Source: a virus
Length of the DNA: 47,165 nt
Direction: 5' to 3' (one strand)
IMG/VR virus record: IMGVR_UViG_3300032223_002327
Location: 1-47,165 of that record
Positions 10,054-18,184 of this stretch are shown piece after piece; within the stretch, counting starts at the first letter, position 1; each line of letters opens with the position of its first letter. Made by a program: the position numbers and the translations under genes. The notes below the pieces were generated by a model. That model was not told the origin of the DNA and ran no database searches. It saw only the letters and a list, made by a program, of their open reading frames with translations.

Positions 10054-13000
10054 ATGGTAAAAGCTTGTCCAAATCCAGATGATTCTCAGTGGAAAGAACT
10101 AGTTAAACAAGTAGGAGATCGTTTAGCTAATATGGCATTTGTATCTAATGGATACGAAATTCCTAATGTAAGGCCTATTTCAGAAATTAAAAAAGCAATA
10201 GGATTTAAATCTGAGGTACATGATTATGCATCAATTGCTAAAAAGATTAAACAATACAACGCAAGTAACGGCACTAGTCATAGTTTTGTTGCTAAACAAT
10301 TAGGACAATCTACTTTATATACATTAGAATTATTTCCTAACTATCTTCCTGTCAATGCAGAGCTTAAAAGACAAAGAGACGAAGTTACTTTTGAAAGTCT
10401 CCGTGTAGAAGGCAGAGAAAAATATAAAAAATCTTTGACTGCTTTATATAACATGCCTTATAAAGCACTTGAAAAAGAATCTGATTTAGGAAGGTTTAAT
10501 GAAGAAGGAGATTTTATTCCTATCGATGATTACATTGATGAGTTAGTTGCTACAGCTCCTGGACAAGTAGAAGCAGTAGAAATAAAAAGACGACAAAAGA
10601 TTGACAAGGAAATTCTTAAAGTTCGCGAACAATTACGCTTTGAAGAAGACCCTGTTAAAATACGAGACCTAAATATTAAAGCACAAAAATTAGCAATTCA
10701 ACGTGAGTCTACTGAAGCTAATATTACTATGGCTCAAAAAATAGATTCTTTTGAATCTGTTGCTAGTTTTGCGGATGAGCAGTTAGACACAGTAGATCAA
10801 ATTTTAAATAAAGACACTGTTACTTTTGAGGATTTACAATTTGCTAGAAGAACTATTGACTTGTGGAAAGCCGCAGGTGATTTCTCTACTACTCCTGATA
10901 AACATATAATTTTAGATCCAGGAGAATTCTCGACTCCAGAAATTAGAAATATCTTTAAGAACTTTCAAAATAAAGCAGAAGAGCTTGATAGTATTCTTCA
11001 ACAATTAGAAGAAGATTATTTAGTAGAATTTGTTAGAGAACATACTAATGAGAATATTACTAAAGATGAAGTATTCAAATTATTTACTGATGCAGGTAAA
11101 TTAGCTACTCTTACTAAAAACTTAGGCCGTCATGATAATGCAATTTTATCTGCAATTTTTAATGCAGTAGAAAAAGCTAATATTAAAGCGCAGTTTGAGG
11201 CTAATGATGTTTGGGAAGATATTGATAAATTATCTAAAGCAGTTTTAAAGAAAACAGGAAATAACTATAATATCTTTAAACAATTAAACGATGACAGCAC
11301 CGCTACTGGCAGATTAGTAAGTAGATTTTCTGCAAGTTTTTATGACCAAAGAAATAAACTTATTGATTTAGCATTTAATCAAGTAGATAGTACAGGGCAA
11401 AAAAAGAAAACTCCTGAAGCAGTAGATGCATATTTTAATTGGGTAAAAAAGAACACAATTACTTTTGATCCACGTATATTATTTCCAGATGCTAGTGAAG
11501 AAGAAGGAATAATTCCTGAAAAGTACATTTATAAAAGGGTATCCTATAGTGACACACAACGTAATGCACATATTGCAGAACTAAAAGCAAACTTAGGAGA
11601 AAAGGGATATGAGTACTATATTGATAGTTTAAAAAGAAAACTAGATAAATTTAAAGTTCAAAGAGAAGCTAAATATTTTGCTATTCAAGCAGAGCCAGGA
11701 TTATCGGAAGAAGGTAAAGAACATTTGTTTGAAGAATGGTTAAAAGAATGGTCTCCATATTGGGGAGCAGACATGGCAGAAAACCCAGCCTCAAGAATTA
11801 AAAAAACTGAAGGAGGCAAGACTAGTTATTATTCTCCACAAGGAACAATTGATTATGGCATTCAAGTACCAAGAAAAACAGTAGAGGGTCAAGATACTTC
11901 ATGGTACGATAAAAATTACGAAAAGATTGAGAATGATGCAGATTTGTTAGCATTTCACAATTTAACTATGAAGAGTTTGAATCAAATGAGAATGATTCTT
12001 CCTCCTCAAAAACGTAAATTAATGAGCATTGGAGTTATTCCTACTATGAAAAAGTCTATAATGGATATCTTTTCAGAAAAAGGAATGGCTATGGGAGTTC
12101 GTCCATTTATGGATAAGCTTACTCAGCTTCAAACTACTACCGATTTAGCTACAGAAATTGTTTCAGATATTAACCCTGTTACAAAAGAAATTGATAAACA
12201 AATACAGTTGCAGTTTATAGAAGATGCAGATGCTAAGATTGCCGATATCGTTAAGCTAAAGAAAATTAAATACGAACAAGAAACTGGAAAAATTGCAAGT
12301 AACGAGGAGTTACGTAGATTTAAGAAAGAAGCTCGTACAGAATTAGCACAAGATAAATCATGGGATTTAGCAAAAATAATGAAAGCATATACTCTCACAG
12401 TACTTGCTTACAAACATAAATCTTTTATTGAACCTCAGATTAAACTTGCTGAACGAGTATTTAAAGCTCAAGAAGAAGTTATCACTAATGAAGCAGGTAT
12501 GGCTAAGACTAAAAATGATGCCATAGCTACTCAAAAAGGATTGCAAAATTACATTTCTGCTTTAAACTTTTTCTTAGACTCTACTTATTATAATATAGGA
12601 GGACGTAAGATTGAAGGTGTTACTAACAAAAAGTTATACACTAAACAAGAACAAGAAAAAAAGAAAAATCTAGAAGAGTTAGTAGCACAAGAAACGGATC
12701 CTAAGAAAAAAGAATTCTTAGAAGCACAAATAGATGCTTTAGGAGGATTTAGAACTGCATCAGGAACTTTCGATGCTGTATTAAAATTCATGACTTTTAA
12801 AGGTTTAGGATGGAACGTTGGTTCTGCTTTTTCTAATATTGGATTTGGAGTTATTACCAACCTTACTGAAGCTTCTGCAGGGATCCATTATAATATGGCC
12901 CAAATGAAAAAAGCATATATGCTTACTACTAATTCTGTAGGAAGGTATTTATCAGGAAACACAATGTTTAATAATGAAGACAGCAATGCTGTTAAAATTA

Positions 13001-14136
13001 GAACATTGATGGATAAATATAATTTACTACAAACTTCTAACAAAGAGCTTTATGATACTTCTCAAAAATCATCTTTCAATAAATTAAAAAGATTCGGACC
13101 TTTTACATTACAAGAAAGATCCGAGTATTTAAACTACGCTCCAGTAATGATTGCTACCATGATGAATATGAAGGCAACAAATGCTGAAGGCAAAGAAGTA
13201 GAATTATGGGAAGCCTATGACACAGACGGAAAACTAAAAGAAGGTTTTACAACTAATGTGGATGAAACACAAATGGTTCAGAAGATAAAACGAATTATCG
13301 AAATGAACCATGGTGACTATAATAATGCACTACAAATTAAAGCTACAGTTGCAGGAAGAGCAGTAAGCCAATTTAGAACTTGGATGTTTGAAGGGTTTGC
13401 TAATCGATTTGAAAAAGAAAAAGTAGATTATGCATTATCTTATGGATTAGACGAGCCTTATGTTAGAAAAGGTAGATATAGAAGTTTTTCTGCAGGGCAA
13501 TTAGTCGCAACAGGAGCCGCTTTGGGAACATTGTTTTTTCCAGGAATTGGAACAGCAGCTTTAGCAGGAGCAGGATACCTGGGTGGTAAAATTTTTGGGT
13601 TGCAGGAAAGCGAGAATGTATTATCAGATACACTATTCACTTTAAAGCAACTAGCTAGAAAATTAATATTTAAGCCTACTAAATTTCAAGATAAGTTTAA
13701 TGCTGTCGATGCTGCTAATATGCGTCGTAATATGACAGAGCTTTATATCTTGATGGGACTAACAGCATTTATGGTATTATTAAAAGGATTAGTAATAGAC
13801 GATGACGATGAAGAAAAAAATGGAGACAAAGCTTTCATGGCTAAGTTTCTATTTAATCAGGCTACAAGGCTTTCTACTGATATCACATTCTATACTAATC
13901 CTATAGAATTTGACAAACTAACAAAAACAGCAGTGCCAATGGCAAAAGTCATAGATGATTCTTACACAATCTTTAAAGACATGAAAGCTTTCTTAGATGA
14001 TGAGGAAAACAATGATGTATTTTCTTCAGGTGCTTTTAAAGATGAATTTAAATTAAAAATTCACTTAGGAGAATTTATTCCAGGAACTGCACAAGCAATT
14101 AAACTCTACAGACTAGGAGACAGAGTTATTGAATAA
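10054..14136 (+). CDS. Giant virion cargo protein (third of the cassette)
   Basis: I do not recognise a catalytic domain in this 1360-residue protein. It begins five bases after the polymerase-helicase fusion and ends at the terminator closing the plus-strand block, so it belongs to the same late transcript. Long lysine/glutamate-rich helical stretches fill residues ~100-900. Two hydrophobic segments lie near the C-terminus: a glycine/alanine-rich one at ~1150-1185 (LVATGAALGTLFFPGIGTAA) and one at ~1235-1250 (LYILMGLTAFMVLLKGL) followed by a run of acidic residues. That pattern fits an ejected protein that enters the cell envelope during DNA delivery, but this is inferred from position and composition only. 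Confidence 0.6.
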   Translation: MVKACPNPDDSQWKELVKQVGDRLANMAFVSNGYEIPNVRPISEIKKAIGFKSEVHDYASIAKKIKQYNASNGTSHSFVAKQLGQSTLYTLELFPNYLPVNAELKRQRDEVTFESLRVEGREKYKKSLTALYNMPYKALEKESDLGRFNEEGDFIPIDDYIDELVATAPGQVEAVEIKRRQKIDKEILKVREQLRFEEDPVKIRDLNIKAQKLAIQRESTEANITMAQKIDSFESVASFADEQLDTVDQILNKDTVTFEDLQFARRTIDLWKAAGDFSTTPDKHIILDPGEFSTPEIRNIFKNFQNKAEELDSILQQLEEDYLVEFVREHTNENITKDEVFKLFTDAGKLATLTKNLGRHDNAILSAIFNAVEKANIKAQFEANDVWEDIDKLSKAVLKKTGNNYNIFKQLNDDSTATGRLVSRFSASFYDQRNKLIDLAFNQVDSTGQKKKTPEAVDAYFNWVKKNTITFDPRILFPDASEEEGIIPEKYIYKRVSYSDTQRNAHIAELKANLGEKGYEYYIDSLKRKLDKFKVQREAKYFAIQAEPGLSEEGKEHLFEEWLKEWSPYWGADMAENPASRIKKTEGGKTSYYSPQGTIDYGIQVPRKTVEGQDTSWYDKNYEKIENDADLLAFHNLTMKSLNQMRMILPPQKRKLMSIGVIPTMKKSIMDIFSEKGMAMGVRPFMDKLTQLQTTTDLATEIVSDINPVTKEIDKQIQLQFIEDADAKIADIVKLKKIKYEQETGKIASNEELRRFKKEARTELAQDKSWDLAKIMKAYTLTVLAYKHKSFIEPQIKLAERVFKAQEEVITNEAGMAKTKNDAIATQKGLQNYISALNFFLDSTYYNIGGRKIEGVTNKKLYTKQEQEKKKNLEELVAQETDPKKKEFLEAQIDALGGFRTASGTFDAVLKFMTFKGLGWNVGSAFSNIGFGVITNLTEASAGIHYNMAQMKKAYMLTTNSVGRYLSGNTMFNNEDSNAVKIRTLMDKYNLLQTSNKELYDTSQKSSFNKLKRFGPFTLQERSEYLNYAPVMIATMMNMKATNAEGKEVELWEAYDTDGKLKEGFTTNVDETQMVQKIKRIIEMNHGDYNNALQIKATVAGRAVSQFRTWMFEGFANRFEKEKVDYALSYGLDEPYVRKGRYRSFSAGQLVATGAALGTLFFPGIGTAALAGAGYLGGKIFGLQESENVLSDTLFTLKQLARKLIFKPTKFQDKFNAVDAANMRRNMTELYILMGLTAFMVLLKGLVIDDDDEEKNGDKAFMAKFLFNQATRLSTDITFYTNPIEFDKLTKTAVPMAKVIDDSYTIFKDMKAFLDDEENNDVFSSGAFKDEFKLKIHLGEFIPGTAQAIKLYRLGDRVIE

Positions 14137-14138
14137 GA

Positions 14139-14170
14139 AAAAAGCCACTCATAAAGTGGCTTTTATTTTT
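14139..14170. terminator. Bidirectional terminator between convergent blocks
   Basis: AAAAGCCAC and GTGGCTTTT form a nine-pair stem with a seven-base loop (14140-14164), with T-rich sequence on both sides. The stop codon of the minus-strand gene at 14149 lies in the loop. It can end transcription of the giant virion genes and of the early block. Confidence 0.85.
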
Positions 14171-14532
14171 TCTAATTCTTCGTCAGATAACTCTGATATT
14201 AATACACGATTAAAATCAAGTCCTTGTCGAAATAAATCAGCAATTGCTGTAAGGGCTAAACCATCACTAGTAGCAATTAAACCTGCTATCTTATCTATAG
14301 CAAACATCATATCTGCAGCATTTTTATCATCAACTTTCCAAATCCTATCTCGATTACGGCTGTTTTTAAGATTCAGCATGTTTACTGCTTCGCGTACTTT
14401 GTTCGCTACAGGGCCCTGATCGTAGATAGTGCCTTTTAATTCAAACTGACAATTTAATACTACTTGGAATGCTGCTAGCATAATAATATATGTCACAGAC
14501 CCTTCTTCTAATTCTTCTACTTCTTCTGTCAT
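14149..14532 (-). CDS. Hypothetical protein, last gene of the minus-strand block
   Basis: 127 residues, unrecognised. It starts with an acidic stretch (MTEEVEELEEG), then a hydrophobic helix (YIIMLAAFQVVL) and an alpha-helical remainder. Its ATG overlaps the upstream stop as ATGA, and its own stop is inside the terminator loop, so it is translationally coupled and last in the operon. Confidence 0.6.
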   Translation of the reverse strand: MTEEVEELEEGSVTYIIMLAAFQVVLNCQFELKGTIYDQGPVANKVREAVNMLNLKNSRNRDRIWKVDDKNAADMMFAIDKIAGLIATSDGLALTAIADLFRQGLDFNRVLISELSDEELEKIKATL

Positions 14533-14873
14533 AATCCTTCTATTACAGCTGCAAACTTTTCAATAAATTCTCTCATAATAGATTCTTCTGTTACAGCTTC
14601 TTCGACAGCCTCTTCAACAGCTTCTTCTAACTCTACAAATCTAGTAGCTCTAAAAGCAGGTTCTTGAATAGCACATATCAAAGATTGGTAGATAGGCAGA
14701 TTGTAGAGTCCTTCAAGTACTATACCATCTACTATTCCTCCATTTTCAAACACATCCCTTACAATGTAATCTTCGCCTTCCTTAACCCAATTCTGATAAG
14801 CATTTGCTACAAACTCTTCCATCCCTGGTTTAACAGTATCATTTATGCATCTAACTTTGCTGCCTATTCTCAT
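14529..14873 (-). CDS. Hypothetical small protein with acidic helical tail
   Basis: 114 residues. The N-terminal ~65 residues look like a small beta-rich domain (MRIGSKVRCINDT, EDYIVRDVFENGG). The C-terminal part carries a short E/A/V repeat (EEAVEEAVEEAVTEE) that probably forms a coiled coil. The family is not assigned. It overlaps its upstream neighbour by 23 bases and the downstream gene by an ATGA. Confidence 0.6.
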   Translation of the reverse strand: MRIGSKVRCINDTVKPGMEEFVANAYQNWVKEGEDYIVRDVFENGGIVDGIVLEGLYNLPIYQSLICAIQEPAFRATRFVELEEAVEEAVEEAVTEESIMREFIEKFAAVIEGL

Positions 14874-15030
14874 ATCTTTGTTTATAAGTGGTGATTAAAA
14901 ATTCTACTTCATCTAATTCGCATTCATATTTTTCAGCATCTAAAAAGCGATCATCAACTTTACTTTGGTAAACTTTAAATTCTAAATGAGCCTTTTGCTC
15001 TTCTAAACTTTTAAGCAACTCTATATTCAT
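14851..15030 (-). CDS. Small coiled-coil-like protein
   Basis: A 59-residue ORF from the ATG at 15030 to TAG at 14851 fills the gap between two neighbours and overlaps both (ATGA with the MazG-like gene; 23 bases with the downstream gene). The sequence is charged and helical (MNIELLKSLEEQKAHLEFKV). No function can be assigned. Confidence 0.55.
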   Translation of the reverse strand: MNIELLKSLEEQKAHLEFKVYQSKVDDRFLDAEKYECELDEVEFLITTYKQRYENRQQS

Positions 15031-15485
15031 AGCTTTGGCTCTTTGTAGTTAATAGATTTTAATACTTTATTATCTCCAGCACGGTGTGTTATATATGTAT
15101 CATACCGTATTTTCATATAAGTCTGTATACCTTGCGCATTGTATTTCTCTTTTGTTTTCACTGCATCTTCTATAGTATAGTCAGCCTTTGACATATTAGA
15201 CTCATAAATAGCATCGATAGTCTTAACAGGGTCAATCCCAAATTCCATCATAGCACGAATAGTTACCCATAATAAATCTCCTAAACCATCTTGTACTTCA
15301 CGAATATTCATTTTATTAATACCCTCATGTACTTCTGCTAATTCTTCACGAATTAATTCCATGGACAAATTAATACGTTCCCTTTCTGGAAACTTAGGAT
15401 AATTTAAATTAGGCAAGTGAAATACTTCACTCCAATGTTTTACCATACTTACTACATCTTCTCTGTTAACTGTCATCTCTTCCAT
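15027..15485 (-). CDS. MazG-like nucleotide pyrophosphohydrolase
   Basis: This 152-residue all-alpha NTP pyrophosphatase-like protein would hydrolyse (d)NTPs to monophosphates, or act on an alarmone, as proposed for phage MazG proteins. The metal-binding acid clusters are visible: ELIREELAEVHEG (E47, E48, E51) and REVQDGLGDLLW (E63, D66, D70). A conserved-looking SNMSKA lies near residue 97. I chose the ATG at 15485, which overlaps the upstream gene by 20 bases; the frame extends to 15524, and an ATG at 15476 is possible. It sits next to the UNG-like and SPL-like genes, suggesting a nucleotide-quality and DNA-repair group. Confidence 0.8.
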   Translation of the reverse strand: MEEMTVNREDVVSMVKHWSEVFHLPNLNYPKFPERERINLSMELIREELAEVHEGINKMNIREVQDGLGDLLWVTIRAMMEFGIDPVKTIDAIYESNMSKADYTIEDAVKTKEKYNAQGIQTYMKIRYDTYITHRAGDNKVLKSINYKEPKL

Positions 15486-15849
15486 AATCAAAATAAAATT
15501 GTTTTTCTGTTTCTGATACCTCATCCCAAGAATACTGGGTGGGCAAATTTAATAATTCTTTTTCAGTGTAATACGCTTCATCTTTATATCCTAAAATAGG
15601 AATGTTTTCAGCAAGTTGATTAAATGTTCCTCCTGATATCTTATACGTATAAATTATTTCTTCTAAAGTCTCTTTTGAAATGTTGTACTTAACATATAGT
15701 ACTCTAACTTTTAGGCGTTTATATAATGCATCATGAATTATTTCTTTAAGTAACGATTTGGGAAAATTTACTCTTGTATAATGTTTTCGTCCTTTAGAAT
15801 ATTTTTTAATTATTTGTTTACCATTGAATGTTATTGTCAGTTCCTCCAT
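15466..15849 (-). CDS. Hypothetical protein
   Basis: 127 residues, unrecognised. The N-terminus is beta-rich and basic (ITFNGKQIIKKYSKGRKHYT), with lysine- and tyrosine-rich helices after it, which could suit nucleic-acid binding. It overlaps the UNG-like gene by 32 bases and the MazG-like gene by 20, so it is part of the same tightly packed operon. Confidence 0.55.
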   Translation of the reverse strand: MEELTITFNGKQIIKKYSKGRKHYTRVNFPKSLLKEIIHDALYKRLKVRVLYVKYNISKETLEEIIYTYKISGGTFNQLAENIPILGYKDEAYYTEKELLNLPTQYSWDEVSETEKQFYFDYGRDDS

Positions 15850-16489
15850 GAATTTGTTCTAATAATATATTTACTTGTTCAAAATTTAAACAATGCCAAT
15901 TAGTTCCCATCTTGCCATACTCATAAGGACTATCACAGGTAAAAACTGCGTGAGATTCTAAAAAAGGCGCATATTTCTGTGCCTCTTCTCCCCACAACAA
16001 AAAGATTACATTAGGTTTCTCTACTAAAATATGCAGTAAAATACTGCCGAAGAATTTTTTCCATTGCAATTTATGACTTTTTGGTTCATTTTGCAAGCAT
16101 GTAAGACTTCTATTTAGCATCAATACTCCTTGCTCTGCCCATGAAGAAAAGCTTGTGTCAAATCCTAAATGTAAGTCAGGAAAAAAATTACGAATAGCAG
16201 TTGCGCAGCAATTTGTAGAAATAGTAGAAGCGTCAGAGAAAGCTAGTGGCCCAGTACCGTAGGACGGAGCAGGTTCCTCTCCTATAATTACTACTTTAAG
16301 TTTCTCATAAGGGCATAATTTTAAACTATTAAATATTGTTGAATAGTCTTCAGGAAAAACTTTCTTCATGCTGTATTCAATAGCAAGAAACATTTCTAGT
16401 TTATCCATGTACTTTGACTTTAAGAGATTTCTTAAAGCCATAGTCCATCCTTCTCCTAGTTTGTTTACCCAATAATCTTTTGTCTTCAT
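15818..16489 (-). CDS. ung: Divergent family 1 uracil-DNA glycosylase homologue
   Basis: 223 residues, the normal family length. The fold is recognisable by WAEQGVLMLNRSLT (uracil-binding N126), FLLWGEEAQKY at ~164-173 and a late NF..VN.LLE helix. The catalytic region is rewritten: the family GQDPYH reads GEEPAP (residues 70-75), so the catalytic Asp is Glu72, the Tyr that excludes thymine is Ala74, and the His is Pro75. The HPSP loop reads CDSP (185-188), losing the catalytic His. It may be inactive, act on another base, or bind rather than cut DNA. I chose the ATG at 16489, three bases after the SPL stop, over the TTG at 16495. It shares an operon with the SPL-like and MazG-like genes. Confidence 0.75.
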   Translation of the reverse strand: MKTKDYWVNKLGEGWTMALRNLLKSKYMDKLEMFLAIEYSMKKVFPEDYSTIFNSLKLCPYEKLKVVIIGEEPAPSYGTGPLAFSDASTISTNCCATAIRNFFPDLHLGFDTSFSSWAEQGVLMLNRSLTCLQNEPKSHKLQWKKFFGSILLHILVEKPNVIFLLWGEEAQKYAPFLESHAVFTCDSPYEYGKMGTNWHCLNFEQVNILLEQIHGGTDNNIQW

Positions 16490-16491
16490 AC

Positions 16492-17361
16492 TCAAAATAT
16501 ATACCTAATAGTGTTCCATGGAATAATTTTATCATGGAGCTCTGTGAATTCTTTAATATATCTAGCTTTTAAATCATAGCGATATCTCACATTTTCCGCA
16601 CCATACTGTGAAGTCTTACCTTCTTGTAATTCTGGGATCCATAATAACTTCTCTCCTAATCGATTGTTCATAAGATTTTCTTCGTGTTTCTTGATATTAT
16701 GAGTCATAAAAATAACCTCAGCAAGTACTTCATCTTTATTGTCTACATAATTACTCATCATATAAAACAATTCCTCATAATCTTCTAGCCAATTGTCATA
16801 AACAATCACAGGACTAAAATTTACATGCACCTCGTAACCTGCATCTATAAAACCATCAATAGCTTTTATTCTATCAATAATCTTTGCAGTATTAGGCTCA
16901 TAGATATCTGATAGTCTTTGCGGCATTAAACTAAATCTAATCCTTACTTTTCTTTCAGGATCATAATTTAAGAAAATCTCTGGAATAATTTTAGTTGCAA
17001 AAGTAGCTTTAGCAACTGGATGCTGTTTAAAGAAATCAAAAATTCTTTGCCAATCATAAAACTTAGCATGTAGTGCAAAGTCTTCATTGCACGAAATATC
17101 ATAAGTTACAAACTCAGGATCCGTTTGATTCGGCTTTTCTACTTGATTCTCAAAATAAGCATGGTTATTAATACTAGTCAAAATATCTCCAATATTTTTA
17201 GCCACATCTAAACCTTTAGGTTTATGGCGTTTCATGTAGCAATTATGCGTCAATATACCATTTGCAAAATAATTTTCATTCTTTTTTACAGAAAAGTTAA
17301 CAACCTTAGATTGTTTTGCTATCTTTGTTATAGCTTTAATTTTCTTAAATTTTAATTCCAT
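16492..17361 (-). CDS. Intein C-fragment plus C-extein of SPL-like radical SAM protein
   Basis: The first 40 residues, from the ATG at 17361, are an intein C-terminal fragment: block F-like SVKKNENYFANG and block G ILTHN, followed by Cys41 as the +1 residue. The remaining 249 residues begin CYMKRHKPKG and match the spore photoproduct lyase (SplB-like) radical SAM family, with TYDISCNEDF, ATKIIPEI, RIRFSLMPQ and HVNFSPVIVYDNW. The N-terminal part of that enzyme, including all three cluster cysteines before splicing, is missing here and is coded separately at 17901-18323. Trans-splicing would join 39 + 249 residues into a 288-residue enzyme, probably for UV-photoproduct repair. An in-frame GTG at 17388 would add nine residues; the ATG is preferred. 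Confidence 0.85.
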   Translation of the reverse strand: MELKFKKIKAITKIAKQSKVVNFSVKKNENYFANGILTHNCYMKRHKPKGLDVAKNIGDILTSINNHAYFENQVEKPNQTDPEFVTYDISCNEDFALHAKFYDWQRIFDFFKQHPVAKATFATKIIPEIFLNYDPERKVRIRFSLMPQRLSDIYEPNTAKIIDRIKAIDGFIDAGYEVHVNFSPVIVYDNWLEDYEELFYMMSNYVDNKDEVLAEVIFMTHNIKKHEENLMNNRLGEKLLWIPELQEGKTSQYGAENVRYRYDLKARYIKEFTELHDKIIPWNTIRYIF

Positions 17362-18184
17362 GAGCTGTAAATATTGTGGTAAAATCACAAAAAAGTATAC
17401 AACCTATTGTAATTCTACATGTGAAACAAATTATGCTGAATTATTTAATCAGCAATCTAAACCTACTTTTAGAACTTTTCAAGAAGCAGGTAGACATTAT
17501 AATAGAGATTTCAGAACTATGAAAAAGTTTGAAGGTCTACTATTTACTATTGATAAAAATTTACCTTCTGCAAGTACAAAATGGATAATTTGTAAAATTT
17601 GCAATGAACAGTCTCCTAAATCTAAAGCAAGAAAAGGTTATTGTAAAGATTGCACTTCTCAAGGATTAGGTAAAAAAAGACAGGGCCAAATAATATCTCA
17701 AAAATATCAAGGCTCTGGAAATCCTAATTACTTAGATGGAAGTTCAAATGCTGTAGAATATCAATCTAATGAATGGTACAAGCTTAAAAAGAATTTAAAC
17801 TTTACACACTGCGCATTAACTAATAACCCTGATAACATAGATTATCATCATATTATTCCAAGATGGTTTTGTAAACTTGCTAATATAGATGTATTTGATC
17901 CTAATAATATTGTAGGTTTAAATCATAACTTTCACAAAGTAGTTCATCATCTTCAGTTAGATGTTTTGCTTCTACCCAACCTCTATTCTTTGTATAAAAA
18001 GGATGCTCTCCAGTTACGGTTACACTTTGTTCATCTACTTCAATTACATAAAGTTCATCTGTATCCCGTTGACCAATTGCAGTCACTAAGTCTGTTTCAA
18101 CTTTCTCGTTATTCAGGGAAAAAGAAATTACTTGATTTCCTTCCTGAATTTCTTCAGCCATTTTTGGACCAAAAGGAGTTGTAA
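17360..18184 (+). CDS. HNH homing-type endonuclease, antisense between split-intein halves
   Basis: This plus-strand gene lies between two minus-strand half-genes. It has a Cys-rich N-terminus (MSCKYCGK, then two further Cys), a second zinc-ribbon-like segment (ICKICNEQ and GYCKDC, ~residues 77-100) and an HNH core at ~160-197: DYHHIIPRW, then DPNNIVGLNHNFHKVVHH. It resembles homing endonucleases that spread inteins or introns. Its ATG (17360) shares CATG with the ATG of the intein C-fragment gene. From 17901 onward it is antisense to the intein N-fragment gene; the HNH Asn and last His are already within that overlap, while the ~76-residue leucine-rich tail after ~195 looks like mere antisense read-through. 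The nuclease is well supported; the true C-terminus is uncertain. Confidence 0.82.
   Translation: MSCKYCGKITKKYTTYCNSTCETNYAELFNQQSKPTFRTFQEAGRHYNRDFRTMKKFEGLLFTIDKNLPSASTKWIICKICNEQSPKSKARKGYCKDCTSQGLGKKRQGQIISQKYQGSGNPNYLDGSSNAVEYQSNEWYKLKKNLNFTHCALTNNPDNIDYHHIIPRWFCKLANIDVFDPNNIVGLNHNFHKVVHHLQLDVLLLPNLYSLYKKDALQLRLHFVHLLQLHKVHLYPVDQLQSLSLFQLSRYSGKKKLLDFLPEFLQPFLDQKEL

Noticed and set aside
14129-14894. Plus-strand ORFs over 14129-14419 and 14664-14894
   Set aside because: They are reverse readings of three coupled minus-strand genes; the sequences are low in complexity and have no domain.
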